Part shown: piece by piece, positions 44,364 through 53,265 of the stretch | Layout: each line of letters starts with the position of its first letter | Numbering within the stretch: the first letter of the stretch is position 1 | Source of the DNA: Bifidobacterium vansinderenii | GTDB lineage: Bacteria; Actinomycetota; Actinomycetes; Actinomycetales; Bifidobacteriaceae | Reading direction: 5' to 3' | Assembly: GCF_002234915.1 (NCBI RefSeq) | Contig: NZ_NEWD01000007.1 | Location: forward strand, 273,711-337,710 | Length of the DNA: 64,000 nucleotides | Notes under the pieces: model-generated | What the model saw: the letters and a program-made list of their open reading frames with translations, nothing else | What the model was told of the DNA's origin: nothing | The model's database searches: none | Position numbers and translations under genes: made by a program

Positions 44364-46643
44364 CTACATCGGCAGGTGGTCCGCGTCATCCTTCGTCCGT
44401 ACGATGACCAGTTTCTGCGTGGGACGGGTCATCGCCACATACAGGTCTGAGGCGGCTACCTGACGTGCCGGTGCATTGTCCTCGATCAGACCGGGCTGGA
44501 CCACCACGACGGCGTCGAATTCCAATCCCTTGACGTCCTGTGGCGTGCACAGGCTAACTTGGGAGTCCCAGACCTTCTGCTCGCGAAGCGAGGTAGCGCG
44601 AGCCTCGCCCAGACGCTGTGCGACGGACTTCCAGACCCGTTCGCCCACGGCGTCGATGATCTCGGGATCGGCGATCACGGCCACACGGCCGGTGCCGTCC
44701 TCCGACACGAACCGGGTAGCCAGATCCGCGGCGTAGTCGGCTGCTGTGTCCAGCATCTCGTCATCCCGCTGCACCACGACTCGCTCCACGGAATCCGGAA
44801 TCTTGCGCACGGCCTTGACCGTGGAGATGTACAGCCCCTCTTGCTCGGCGAACCGGGACGCGAGATCCGACACCTCCTGCGGATTGCGGTAGTCGATGGT
44901 CAATTCGTTGAGATCCCAGCCGTCCTCGCCGAACAGCTTGTCGAGCGTACGCTTCCAGGAACGGGAACCGGCCAAGGCCGAGGTCTGCGCCACATCGCCC
45001 ACGATGGTGAACGAACGCGACGGGCATCGGCGCATCAGCATGCGCCAGTCCATCGGGGTGAGCTCCTGAGCCTCATCCACCACCACATGACCGTAGGTCC
45101 ATTCGCGCTGGCCTGCCGCCTTCTGCGCGGCGGTGCTGTCGTCGAGGCCATTGATCTGGTCAAGCAGCATGTCCGACGTGACGATGCCCGATCCGATGCC
45201 GGCCTGGGCGAGCGTATCCTTGGCGAATTGCTCGTCCTGCAGACGCTGCGCGTTCTTCCGGGCGCGGGCATCGTACTCGCGCGGATCCTCGCCAAGCAGC
45301 TCGAGCGCCTCGTCGAGCAGGGGGATGTCCGAAGGAGTGAGCGGCGAGCCTTTGGGACGATACAGCTCCTTGAGGTCATCCTCGCGCAGCCATGGCGCGT
45401 AACGGCGCAGCTTGTTCGGCTTGGCCCACATGTCGTCGAGCATCCACTGCGCGGTCATGGGCAGCCATGCAAGATTCAGCGTCCTGCGCACCTGATCGTC
45501 CATGCGCAGCATGGAATGGGCAGTCGATAGCTCGGAACGGTCGGGATCGTAATCCAGCAGCTCCGCATACCGGGTCACCATGGATCGCAGCATCGACTCG
45601 ACGAAGGTTTCGCGCGCCTTGTTGTGCGGCTGACGTGTGCGCTTGGCGTCGTTCTGCGCGGCGATGATGTCCTCGGCGCGCATCGGCACCTTGATGCCGT
45701 TGACGCGAATGGTCGGCAGATTCTCGGGAACTCGCACGCGTGCCGCCACGGCATTGGCGATAACGGTGGCCATGCGACGATCTCCCTTGAGCGCGGCAGC
45801 TCGCGGTGACTCGCTTCCCGTGGCCTGCACGCCCGGGATCAGATTGGCGATGGTGCGGGAGACCACGCCAGTCTCGCCCAGCGACGGCAGCACCTGGTCG
45901 ATGTAGTGCAGGAACGACGGACTGGGGCCCACCACCAGCACACCGGAACGCTGCAGCTTGTCGCGATGCGTGTACAGCAGGTATGCCGCGCGATGCAGTG
46001 CCACGGCGGTCTTGCCGGTGCCGGGGCCGCCCTGCACCACCACCGCGCGGTTCAGCGGTCCGCGGATGATGCGATCCTGCTCGGCCTGAATGGTGGCCAC
46101 GATATCGGTCATCTTGCCGGTGCGACGGGAGCTGAGCGACGCGAGCAGCGCGCCCTCGCCGGTCAGCGTGCCGGCGGAGGAGGCCTCGCTCACCTGCTCG
46201 GAATGCACGTCAAGCACCTCGTCCTCAATGCCCACGACCTCACGGAACCGCAGCGTGATATGGCGGCGCATCACGATGTTTCCGCGATGCGCGGGAGTCG
46301 CCTCGTAGAACGGTCGGGCCGCCTCGGCACGCCAATCGATGAGGATCGGATTGTAGTCGGCGTCCGACAGTCCCAGACGACCGATGTAATGCTGGACGCC
46401 GCCCTCCTCGTCAAGTCGACCGAACACCAGACGATCCTCCACGGCGCGCAGTTGGGTGAGCCGGTTCTCGTACATGGTGGCGAACGAGTCACGTTCGGCG
46501 CGTTGCGTGGGCGAGCCGTGCGCTCCCGTGGCCCTGACCTTGTCAAGGCTGTCCTTGGTCTGCTTACGCATCTCATCAAGGCGTCCGTAGACACGATCGA
46601 CCGTCTGCTGCTCATCGCGCAGCTGCGAGGAATAGTTGGACAT
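44364..46643 (-). CDS. UvrD/Rep-like superfamily 1 helicase, HelD type
   Basis: 759 aa. The P-loop VVQGGPGTGKTAVALHRAAYLLY at about residues 204-222, VVDEAQELTPMDWRML (motif II), VGDVAQTS (III), LTIDYRNPQEV (IV) and a C-terminal VAMTRPTQKLVIV (VI) define SF1A. An N-terminal coiled-coil-like arm (about 1-90) and the PxxIDWRAEAARPFYEAT segment match HelD proteins, which pull stalled RNA polymerase off DNA. Assignment to HelD rather than another UvrD-like helicase is probable. ATG at 46643 has AAGGAG 9 nt upstream. It is cotranscribed with serA, an unexpected pairing. Confidence 0.85.
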   Translation of the reverse strand: MSNYSSQLRDEQQTVDRVYGRLDEMRKQTKDSLDKVRATGAHGSPTQRAERDSFATMYENRLTQLRAVEDRLVFGRLDEEGGVQHYIGRLGLSDADYNPILIDWRAEAARPFYEATPAHRGNIVMRRHITLRFREVVGIEDEVLDVHSEQVSEASSAGTLTGEGALLASLSSRRTGKMTDIVATIQAEQDRIIRGPLNRAVVVQGGPGTGKTAVALHRAAYLLYTHRDKLQRSGVLVVGPSPSFLHYIDQVLPSLGETGVVSRTIANLIPGVQATGSESPRAAALKGDRRMATVIANAVAARVRVPENLPTIRVNGIKVPMRAEDIIAAQNDAKRTRQPHNKARETFVESMLRSMVTRYAELLDYDPDRSELSTAHSMLRMDDQVRRTLNLAWLPMTAQWMLDDMWAKPNKLRRYAPWLREDDLKELYRPKGSPLTPSDIPLLDEALELLGEDPREYDARARKNAQRLQDEQFAKDTLAQAGIGSGIVTSDMLLDQINGLDDSTAAQKAAGQREWTYGHVVVDEAQELTPMDWRMLMRRCPSRSFTIVGDVAQTSALAGSRSWKRTLDKLFGEDGWDLNELTIDYRNPQEVSDLASRFAEQEGLYISTVKAVRKIPDSVERVVVQRDDEMLDTAADYAADLATRFVSEDGTGRVAVIADPEIIDAVGERVWKSVAQRLGEARATSLREQKVWDSQVSLCTPQDVKGLEFDAVVVVQPGLIEDNAPARQVAASDLYVAMTRPTQKLVIVRTKDDADHLPM

Positions 46644-46780
46644 GAAAGACTGCTCCTTGGCGGGGCCGGAAAAGTTCGGCAATCCACTATACTCGCAGGC
46701 CTCTAAAACCCGGCTTTCGGTCGCTCGACACCACAGGGGCGTGCATTTGTGGCGTTATTGGGGTGGAAAAGCCCAATCGG

Positions 46781-46820
46781 TGGGGAGAGTTGGGGATAAG
46801 TGGGGTAAAGTGGTGAACTG
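46781..46820 (+). promoter_or_regulatory. MraZ operator: four 10-bp direct repeats
   Basis: TGGGGAGAGT, TGGGGATAAG, TGGGGTAAAG and TGGTGAACTG lie back to back at exact 10-bp periodicity. MraZ binds TGGGN(5)-type tandem repeats upstream of its own gene, so this is the expected autoregulatory site, 44 bp before the mraZ start. A further TGGGG lies just upstream at about 46769. Confidence 0.85.
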
Positions 46821-46863
46821 TTGGTCGCGAGTCATGGCAAAACGGGGCAAGGAGGTGCGCGCG

Positions 46864-47355
46864 ATGGTCGACAGCGAACCAGCAGTCGCACCCGCAGAGG
46901 CTCCGACAGAGCTTCCGCCATTGCTGCTGGGCACCTACACCCCGAAGATCGATGCCAAAGGAAGGCTTGCCCTTCCCGCAAAACTCCGCAGCCAGCTTGG
47001 ACGCGGACTGGTGATGGCCAGGGGACAGGAACGCTGCATCTACCTGCTGCCCTATAGCGAATTCAGAAGGGTGGCCGCGCAGATTCAGCGCACATCGCTG
47101 GGAAACAAGGCCGCGCGCGACTATCTGCGCGTATTCCTGTCGGGGGCCGTTGACCAGGAACCCGACAAACAGGGCAGGGTGGTGATACCGCCCATGCTGC
47201 GCGACTACGCAGGGTTGGGAACCGATGTCGTCGTCATCGGCGTCGGCACACGTGCGGAAATATGGAACAAGGACGCTTGGGAAGCCTACCTGACCGAGCA
47301 GGAACAGGGCTATGCAGACATAGCCGACGACGTACTACCGGCAATGGAGTTCTAA
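46864..47355 (+). CDS. mraZ: Transcriptional regulator MraZ
   Basis: 163 aa. First gene of the dcw operon; it represses the operon through 10-bp repeats. Two AbrB-like half-domains are seen: LLGTYTPKIDAKGRLALPAKLR with MARGQERCIYLLP, and VDQEPDKQGRVVIPPMLRDYA with VVVIGVGTRAEIW. About 25 extra residues precede the first domain. The ATG at 46864 has AAGGAGG 8-9 nt upstream; earlier in-frame codons lack a site. rsmH follows after 7 bp. Confidence 0.95.
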   Translation: MVDSEPAVAPAEAPTELPPLLLGTYTPKIDAKGRLALPAKLRSQLGRGLVMARGQERCIYLLPYSEFRRVAAQIQRTSLGNKAARDYLRVFLSGAVDQEPDKQGRVVIPPMLRDYAGLGTDVVVIGVGTRAEIWNKDAWEAYLTEQEQGYADIADDVLPAMEF

Positions 47356-47362
47356 AATACAC

Positions 47363-48448
47363 ATGGATATCACAGCGATTCATCAACCGGTGCTGCTGGA
47401 CGACTGCGTACGTTTGGTGACCGGCGCCGCGGATGCGCCCGGATCCGTCATCGTCGACTGCACACTCGGACTCGCCGGTCACTCCACGGCATTCCTCAAG
47501 GCCGCGCCGAACGCCCGGCTCATCGGCATCGACCGTGACGAGGAGGCGCTTGCGCTCGCCACGCGCCGCATGCAGGACGAGGGTCTGGCCGACCGATTCA
47601 CGCCGGTGCATGCCGCATTCGACGCCTTCGCCGATGTATTGGCCGATCAGGGCGTCGATCAGGTGAACGCCGTCTTCATGGATCTGGGATTGTCCAGTCT
47701 GCAGATCGACGAGACCGAACGCGGATTCTCCTATTCCCATGACGCCCCGCTGGATATGCGCATGGACCCCACGCAGGGTCTAACCGCCGAACGGGTGCTG
47801 GCCGAATACTCCATGGACCATCTGCGCTGGATCTTCCGCGAATACGGTGAGGAGCGGTTCTCCGGCCCCATTGCCAAGGCCATCGTGGCCGACCGCGAGC
47901 GCGAGCCGCTGCGCACCTCGGCGCAGCTCAACGCTCTGGTTGACCGGGTGGTGCCGAAGGCGCACCGTCCTGCGGGCAATCCGGCCAAGCGTGTGTTCCA
48001 GGCATTGCGCATCGAGGTCAACGGCGAGCTGGACAAGCTGGCGTCTACGCTGCCTCAGGCGGCATTGCATCTCGCTGTCGGCGGCCGTCTGGTCGTCGAG
48101 TCGTATCACTCGTTGGAGGACAAGACCGTCAAGCGTTTCATGGCCAATGGCCTGAAGGTGGACGTGCCTGCGGGCATGCCGGTGATCCCGGACGACGCCC
48201 AGCCGTTCTTCAGGGATCTGACCCGTGGCGCGATCAAGGCCGACGAGCAGGAGATCGCCGCCAATCCAAGGTCCGCGTCCGTGCGTCTGCGCGCCGTGGA
48301 GCTCACCCGTGCCCTGCCTGAGCGGTGGGCGTCCAGCTTCGCGTCGGGCGAGCACCGGTACAGCTACAGGGAGCCCGCGAAGTCGCCGGGTCGTTCCCAG
48401 GGCCGCTTCGGCAAGACTTCCGGCAAGGCAAGGAGGGGCCGTAGATGA
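47363..48448 (+). CDS. rsmH: 16S rRNA (cytosine(1402)-N(4))-methyltransferase
   Basis: 361 aa. It methylates C1402 in the 16S P-site. Motifs: HQPVLLDDCVRLV, IVDCTLGLAGHSTAFLKA (SAM-binding), IGIDRDEEALALA, VFMDLGLSSLQID, ERGFSYSHDAPLDMRMD and RVFQALRIEVNGEL. It ends in a basic tail (GRSQGRFGKTSGKARRGRR). It starts 7 bp after mraZ, and its stop overlaps the next gene (ATGA). Position 2 of the dcw cluster is universal. Confidence 0.96.
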   Translation: MDITAIHQPVLLDDCVRLVTGAADAPGSVIVDCTLGLAGHSTAFLKAAPNARLIGIDRDEEALALATRRMQDEGLADRFTPVHAAFDAFADVLADQGVDQVNAVFMDLGLSSLQIDETERGFSYSHDAPLDMRMDPTQGLTAERVLAEYSMDHLRWIFREYGEERFSGPIAKAIVADREREPLRTSAQLNALVDRVVPKAHRPAGNPAKRVFQALRIEVNGELDKLASTLPQAALHLAVGGRLVVESYHSLEDKTVKRFMANGLKVDVPAGMPVIPDDAQPFFRDLTRGAIKADEQEIAANPRSASVRLRAVELTRALPERWASSFASGEHRYSYREPAKSPGRSQGRFGKTSGKARRGRR

Positions 48449-48903
48449 GCGCATCCCCTAGAGTGGCGCGTTCCCGTTCCAAGGCTCAGGAGCGCAGCAC
48501 TCGTCCAACCACATCCACTCGGGACAGGCTTCAAGTGACAACATCGTCGAAAACCGGCACCAGTACGTTCGCCAGTCGTATGCGGGGGCTGGTGGGTGGC
48601 GTCCATCCCCGGCGCATGCGCCTGTTCCACTTCGTGTGCGCGTTGGTGTTTCTTGGTGCCAGCCTGATCGGTTCGCTGGTGTTGCGTACTCAGATGATCG
48701 AGGACTCGTTCGCCATCACCGATACGCAGCAGTCCATCGGCCGTCTCACGCAGGACATTCAGGAGAAGCAGACCGAACTCGATGCTCTTGAGGCGTCCCT
48801 GCCCAGCAAGGCGCAGAAGCTCGGCATGGTTCCGGGTTCCGATGCGCTGACCATAGATCTGAGCGGCTATGCCGCATCCAATGACGCGAAGGGAAGCAAG
48901 TGA
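48445..48903 (+). CDS. ftsL: FtsL-like division protein (single-pass)
   Basis: 152 aa. A basic, Ser/Thr-rich cytoplasmic region (about 1-58), one membrane helix (LFHFVCALVFLGASLIGSLVL) and a short periplasmic coiled coil (QQSIGRLTQDIQEKQTELDALEA cut into heptads). Sequence is poorly conserved, as in all FtsL. The call rests on topology and on its place between rsmH and ftsI. FtsL with FtsB and FtsQ activates the FtsW-FtsI synthase. It overlaps both neighbours (ATGA before, GTGA after). Confidence 0.82.
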   Translation: MSASPRVARSRSKAQERSTRPTTSTRDRLQVTTSSKTGTSTFASRMRGLVGGVHPRRMRLFHFVCALVFLGASLIGSLVLRTQMIEDSFAITDTQQSIGRLTQDIQEKQTELDALEASLPSKAQKLGMVPGSDALTIDLSGYAASNDAKGSK

Positions 48904-50696
48904 GACGCAAGGTTCGCCGCACCCACGGTGACATCTTCCGCCGCAGGTCGCTGGCCGTCGGCATCATTCTCGCCCTGGTGGCCTCGATCTGTGTGGGCAA
49001 GCTGTCGTACATGCAGCTGTTCGCCGCCGGCTCGGTGGCGCAGGCTGCGACCGCCAGCCGTACCGTGACCAAGACGGTGAAGGCGCAGCGCGGCACGATC
49101 GTCGATACGAACAATGTGGTGCTGGCGCAGAGCGTGGAACGCTACACCATCTATGCCGATCAGGTTGCCGCGGCCGATTTCACGCCCGTCGACTGCAATG
49201 GCAAGAACGAGAGCACATGCCATGCGATCGATGGCAAGAACGTGGGTGCCACGGGTCCGGCCGCCGTGGCCAAGCTGCTGGCGCCGGTGCTCGGCATGAA
49301 CACCATGGAGCTCGGCGGCAAGCTCGTGGGCACGAACCGGTACGTGGTACTGAAGAAGAACGTGGTCCCCGAGGTCATGCGCGCCATTCAGAAGCTGCAT
49401 CTGAGCGGCGTGATCGGCTATGAGCTGACCTCCGACCGGCAGTATTCGGACGATGGGCTGCTCGGCACGATTCTCGGTGGCGTGGACGCCGCCGGCAATG
49501 GTGTGGCGGGTATCGAGAAGATGGCCAACAAGTCGCTGATCGGCAAGGATGGTTCCACCAGTTATCAGCGCGGCGCTCAGGGGCAGCAGATCCCGGGTAC
49601 CGTGACCGAGTCCGTCGATCCCGTCAATGGCGGCACCGTCAAGCTCACGATCGACTGGGACGTGCAATGGTATGTCAAGAAGGCGCTCAAGGATGCGCAG
49701 GACAAGACGCACGCCGAATGGGGCATCGCCGTGGTGCAGGAGGTCAAGACCGGCAAGATTCTGGCCATCGCCGACACCGACAACTATGTGGCAGGCACCG
49801 ACGAGGCGAAGATGAACGCGTCGAAGGCCGTGACCGCCGTGTTCGAACCGGGTTCTACGGGCAAGCTCATCACCGCCGCAGGTCTGCTGCAGGAGGGCAT
49901 CCACAAGCCCACCGACCAGTTCCAGGTGCCCTATCAGATCCAGCTTGACGGCCAGACCTATCATGATTCGCACGAGCATGGCGTGCAGAACCTCACCCTC
50001 GCCGGCATTCTCAAGGAGTCCTCGAACGTGGGCACCGTGATGGCATCCTCCGACTACAGCCTTGAGAAACGTTACGATTACATCACGAAGTTCGGCATCG
50101 GCCAGAGCACGGGTCTGAACTTCCCCGGCGAGTCCAACGGCCAGATCGTCTCATCGTACAAGGACTGGGACAAGCGCACCCGCAACACCGTGCTGTTCGG
50201 ACAGGGCTACTCCGCGTCCGCGCTGCAGATGACCAACGTGGTTGCCACGATCGCCAACAAGGGTGTGCGCAACGGACAGTCGATCATCGAATCGTCCACC
50301 GACGCGCAGGGTAACGACACCACGCCGTCGGTCAAGAAATCACAGCGTGTGGTGAGCGAGGACGTGGCATCCGAGCTCATGAACATGATGGAGTCGATGG
50401 CCGAACAGTACAAGTCGGTGATGAACGTCGAGGGCTATCGTCTGGCGGGCAAGTCCGGCACCGCGCAGGTGGCCGACTCCTCCGGCGCGCTCAACAGCAT
50501 CATCGGCGACTTCATCGCCGCGATTCCCGCCAACGATCCGCAGTTTGTGATCACCGTCGCGCTCAAGGACCCGGAGGGCATCTATGGTGGTACCACGGCC
50601 GGCCCGGTGGTGGGTACGATTGGTGAATTCCTTATGCAGAAGTACGAGGTCCCGGCCTCGCCCGAACGCACCGATGCTATTCCTACAGAGTGGTGA
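48900..50696 (+). CDS. ftsI: Septal peptidoglycan transpeptidase (class B PBP, FtsI/PBP3)
   Basis: 598 aa. It crosslinks septal peptidoglycan. A short cytoplasmic basic tail and one membrane helix (about 17-38) are followed by the PBP dimerisation domain (AQRGTIVDTNNVVLAQS) and the transpeptidase. Active-site motifs are Ser319 in EPGSTGKLIT, SSN in KESSNVGTVM (about 374-376) and KSGT at Lys518. GTG start overlaps the ftsL stop by 4 bp. Next comes a 23-codon open frame and then the MurE-like gene. Confidence 0.96.
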   Translation: MRRKVRRTHGDIFRRRSLAVGIILALVASICVGKLSYMQLFAAGSVAQAATASRTVTKTVKAQRGTIVDTNNVVLAQSVERYTIYADQVAAADFTPVDCNGKNESTCHAIDGKNVGATGPAAVAKLLAPVLGMNTMELGGKLVGTNRYVVLKKNVVPEVMRAIQKLHLSGVIGYELTSDRQYSDDGLLGTILGGVDAAGNGVAGIEKMANKSLIGKDGSTSYQRGAQGQQIPGTVTESVDPVNGGTVKLTIDWDVQWYVKKALKDAQDKTHAEWGIAVVQEVKTGKILAIADTDNYVAGTDEAKMNASKAVTAVFEPGSTGKLITAAGLLQEGIHKPTDQFQVPYQIQLDGQTYHDSHEHGVQNLTLAGILKESSNVGTVMASSDYSLEKRYDYITKFGIGQSTGLNFPGESNGQIVSSYKDWDKRTRNTVLFGQGYSASALQMTNVVATIANKGVRNGQSIIESSTDAQGNDTTPSVKKSQRVVSEDVASELMNMMESMAEQYKSVMNVEGYRLAGKSGTAQVADSSGALNSIIGDFIAAIPANDPQFVITVALKDPEGIYGGTTAGPVVGTIGEFLMQKYEVPASPERTDAIPTEW

Positions 50697-50703
50697 TTCG
50701 GCC

Positions 50704-50775
50704 GTGTCCAACAATCCTGATCACAAGCCGACGGCATACCGGCCGGCGGCAACCGACGCCAAGGGGTATAGATGA
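50704..50775 (+). CDS. Possible 23-aa small ORF coupled to the MurE-like gene
   Basis: GTG at 50704 opens VSNNPDHKPTAYRPAATDAK and ends with TGA overlapping the next ATG (ATGA), like most junctions in this operon. It starts 8 bp after the ftsI stop. The ribosome binding site is weak. It may be a coupling leader rather than a functional peptide. Confidence 0.4.
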   Translation: MSNNPDHKPTAYRPAATDAKGYR

Positions 50776-51653
50776 GCGCACTGAGTGAAGCAAGCACGGA
50801 ACATCTCACCATCGCCGATCTCCGTGAACGGTATGGTCTGACCACCAATGCGAAGTTTGCGGGCAAGGTTACCGTCACGTCCATCGCCGACGATCTGAAG
50901 TCGGTGATGCCTGGCGCGCTGTATATTCCCAAGCCGGAGGACATCACCGCGGACGCCATCGCCCAGGCCGAGGCGAAGGGCGCCTACGCGATGCTGCTGC
51001 CCACATCCGCTCAGGACGCCGGGCTTGAGGGCAGCGTCCCCATGCTGTACGGCGATCTGAGCGCCGAGGAGATGGGTCGTCTCGCCTCCGACATGGCGGT
51101 CCATCCCTCCAACTCCGTGGCCGTGTTTCTGGTGGCCGGCGACGATTCCGTGGAGCAGGGTGCCGATCTGGCGGAACTGCTGCATGTGCTGGGCAATCCC
51201 GTGGGACAGATCGGCTACCGTCATTCCGTGTCTCTGGAGCGCCATCTGGTGGAGGAGTACCCGCTGAACGCGCTCGACGTGCAACGCATCCTCGCCGTGT
51301 TCGTTGAGGACGGCGCATCCGCCGTGGTGATCGGCGCTGACGACCGCACGCTCGCTCCGGGCGCACTGGAATCCGTGATCACCGACGTGTGCGCACTCGG
51401 CGAGTCCGACGATGACGATGACGCCCAGCCGTCGCTCAAGGAGACGATGGAACGGTACGGTGCGAAACTGCGTGAACGCACCCATCTGGCACATCGGACC
51501 GCGGAAAGCGACGATATGGCCCACCACTACGACGGTCAGCTCGACCCGGCGTCCAGCCGGAGGCTGTCGCTGGCCATCGCCATGGTGATGAAGGCCGGCG
51601 TGCGCAAGGGCAACATCAAGAGCGCCCTGCGCGTGTCGAAGGAAATGAGCTGA
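50772..51653 (+). CDS. MurE N-domain-like protein lacking the Mur ligase ATPase domain
   Basis: 293 aa at the position where murE normally lies. The N-terminal part (VTSIADDLKSVMPGALYIPKPE, then EAKGAYAMLLPTS) resembles the MurE UDP-substrate domain pattern. The central P-loop (GTxGKT) and the C-terminal ligase domain are absent, so it cannot carry out the ATP-dependent ligation. An acidic DDDDD insert sits near residue 215. The remaining region contains a possible Rossmann-like stretch. murE must be elsewhere in the genome. A regulatory or scaffolding role is conceivable; none is shown. AAGGGG lies upstream. Confidence 0.75.
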   Translation: MSALSEASTEHLTIADLRERYGLTTNAKFAGKVTVTSIADDLKSVMPGALYIPKPEDITADAIAQAEAKGAYAMLLPTSAQDAGLEGSVPMLYGDLSAEEMGRLASDMAVHPSNSVAVFLVAGDDSVEQGADLAELLHVLGNPVGQIGYRHSVSLERHLVEEYPLNALDVQRILAVFVEDGASAVVIGADDRTLAPGALESVITDVCALGESDDDDDAQPSLKETMERYGAKLRERTHLAHRTAESDDMAHHYDGQLDPASSRRLSLAIAMVMKAGVRKGNIKSALRVSKEMS

Positions 51654-51747
51654 CGCATCCCGACGGCGCCCGACGGCGTCTGCGTGATGCGTAAAGGCGT
51701 TCATGGGAACGCAAAGAGACAGGATCCACAGAAGAGGTAGACATCTC

Positions 51748-53265
51748 ATGATGGTCATGACAGTAAAGGAAGCGGCGCTGGCCGTAGGCGGCAGGCTGCA
51801 TGTGCGGGACGACGAGCAGGCCGGCCGTTCGATCGGCACGGTGGTGACCGACTCCCGACAGGCGGGCGAGGGGGCCTTGTTCGTGGCCATCGCCGGCGAG
51901 CACGTTGACGGCCACGACTTCGTGGCCAAGGTGGGTCAGGCCGGTGCCGCCGCCGCGTTGGTGGACCACGAGATCGCCGACGCCGACGTTCCGCAGATCG
52001 TCGTGGACGACACCGTCAAGGCTCTGGGACTGCTGGCCAAGGCCAACATCGAACGCCGCCGGAACGCCGGAACGCCGTTCACCGTGATCGGCATCACCGG
52101 ATCGGTCGGCAAGACCACCACCAAGGATCTGCTCAAGGCCCTGCTGTCGTCCCAGGCCCCCACTGTGGCGCCCGTGGGCTCGTTCAACAACGACATCGGC
52201 ATGCCGATCACCGCGCTGAAGGTGGACGAGCACACCCGCTACCTCGTGTCCGAGATGGGAGCGAACCACTTGGGCGAGATCGCCTACCTGACCTCCTTGG
52301 TGCGTCCCGACGTGGCCGTGGTGCTCAAGGTGGGCGTGGCCCATCTGGGCGAGTTCGGCTCCGTGGAGAATATCCAAAAGGCGAAGAGCGAGATCGTGCG
52401 CGCGCTGGACGCCGATGGCGTGGCCGTGCTCAACGCCGACGACGAGCACGTGGTGCCGATGGCCCAGCTCGTGGACGGCAAGGTGCTGTGGTTCGGCATG
52501 GGCGACGGCGCCGAATCGAAGGCCGGCGACGTACGCATGAACGGCCTCGACCGCGCCACCTTCACGCTGTCCCTGCCCGGCCAGGAGCCTGTCGACGTGG
52601 CTCTGGCGATCCCCGGACGCCACAACGTGATGAACGCGCTGGCCGCCGCCACCGTCGCATGGCACCTCGGTGTGCCCGCCGAGGACATCGTCTCCGTGCT
52701 CGAGCAGCAGTCCAGCATCAGCCCCCACCGCATGGCGGTCTCCACGCTCAAGCGTGGGGGAGCGGAGTTCACCGTGATCGATGACTCGTTCAACGCGAAC
52801 CCCGACTCCATGAAGGCCGGCCTCGACGGTCTGATCGGCTGGTCCGGAGAGAACACCGACGGCAAGCCCTACCGTGTGGCCGTGCTCGGCTCCATGCTCG
52901 AGCTGGGCGGCGACGAGGCCGGACTGCATCGCGGCATCGGTGAATACGCCGCCAAGCTGGGCGTGGACGCCGTGATCGCAGTAGGCAGCGAGCGTGACGA
53001 GAATCTCGATTCCCTCGCCGCTGACATCGTCGACGGCGTGAAGTCCGCCGGCGATCCGCACGCCGAACTCGTGCACAACGTGGACGACGCCGATCGTGCC
53101 GTGATCGATCTCGCTCTGGCGCATCCGCATGCCGTGGTGCTGCTCAAGGGGTCACACGCCTCCGGTCTGAGCGCCCTCGCCACGCGCTGGGAACGCAACG
53201 ACGACCTGCCCGCCGAACGCAACGCCGGCGGCAACGAAACCACGAAGAATGGAGAAGCACTGTGA
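51748..53265 (+). CDS. murF: UDP-N-acetylmuramoyl-tripeptide--D-alanyl-D-alanine ligase
   Basis: 505 aa. It adds D-Ala-D-Ala to the UDP-MurNAc-tripeptide. N-terminal domain: VVTDSRQAGEGALFVAIAGEHVDGHDF. ATPase: VIGITGSVGKTTTKDLL, SFNNDIGMPITAL, VSEMGANHLGEIAYL, IPGRHNVMNALAA. C-terminal: VIDDSFNANPDSMKAGL and VLGSMLELG. Start ATG at 51748 with GAGG about 10 nt upstream; ATG at 51757 is possible. Its stop overlaps the mraY GTG. Confidence 0.96.
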   Translation: MMVMTVKEAALAVGGRLHVRDDEQAGRSIGTVVTDSRQAGEGALFVAIAGEHVDGHDFVAKVGQAGAAAALVDHEIADADVPQIVVDDTVKALGLLAKANIERRRNAGTPFTVIGITGSVGKTTTKDLLKALLSSQAPTVAPVGSFNNDIGMPITALKVDEHTRYLVSEMGANHLGEIAYLTSLVRPDVAVVLKVGVAHLGEFGSVENIQKAKSEIVRALDADGVAVLNADDEHVVPMAQLVDGKVLWFGMGDGAESKAGDVRMNGLDRATFTLSLPGQEPVDVALAIPGRHNVMNALAAATVAWHLGVPAEDIVSVLEQQSSISPHRMAVSTLKRGGAEFTVIDDSFNANPDSMKAGLDGLIGWSGENTDGKPYRVAVLGSMLELGGDEAGLHRGIGEYAAKLGVDAVIAVGSERDENLDSLAADIVDGVKSAGDPHAELVHNVDDADRAVIDLALAHPHAVVLLKGSHASGLSALATRWERNDDLPAERNAGGNETTKNGEAL

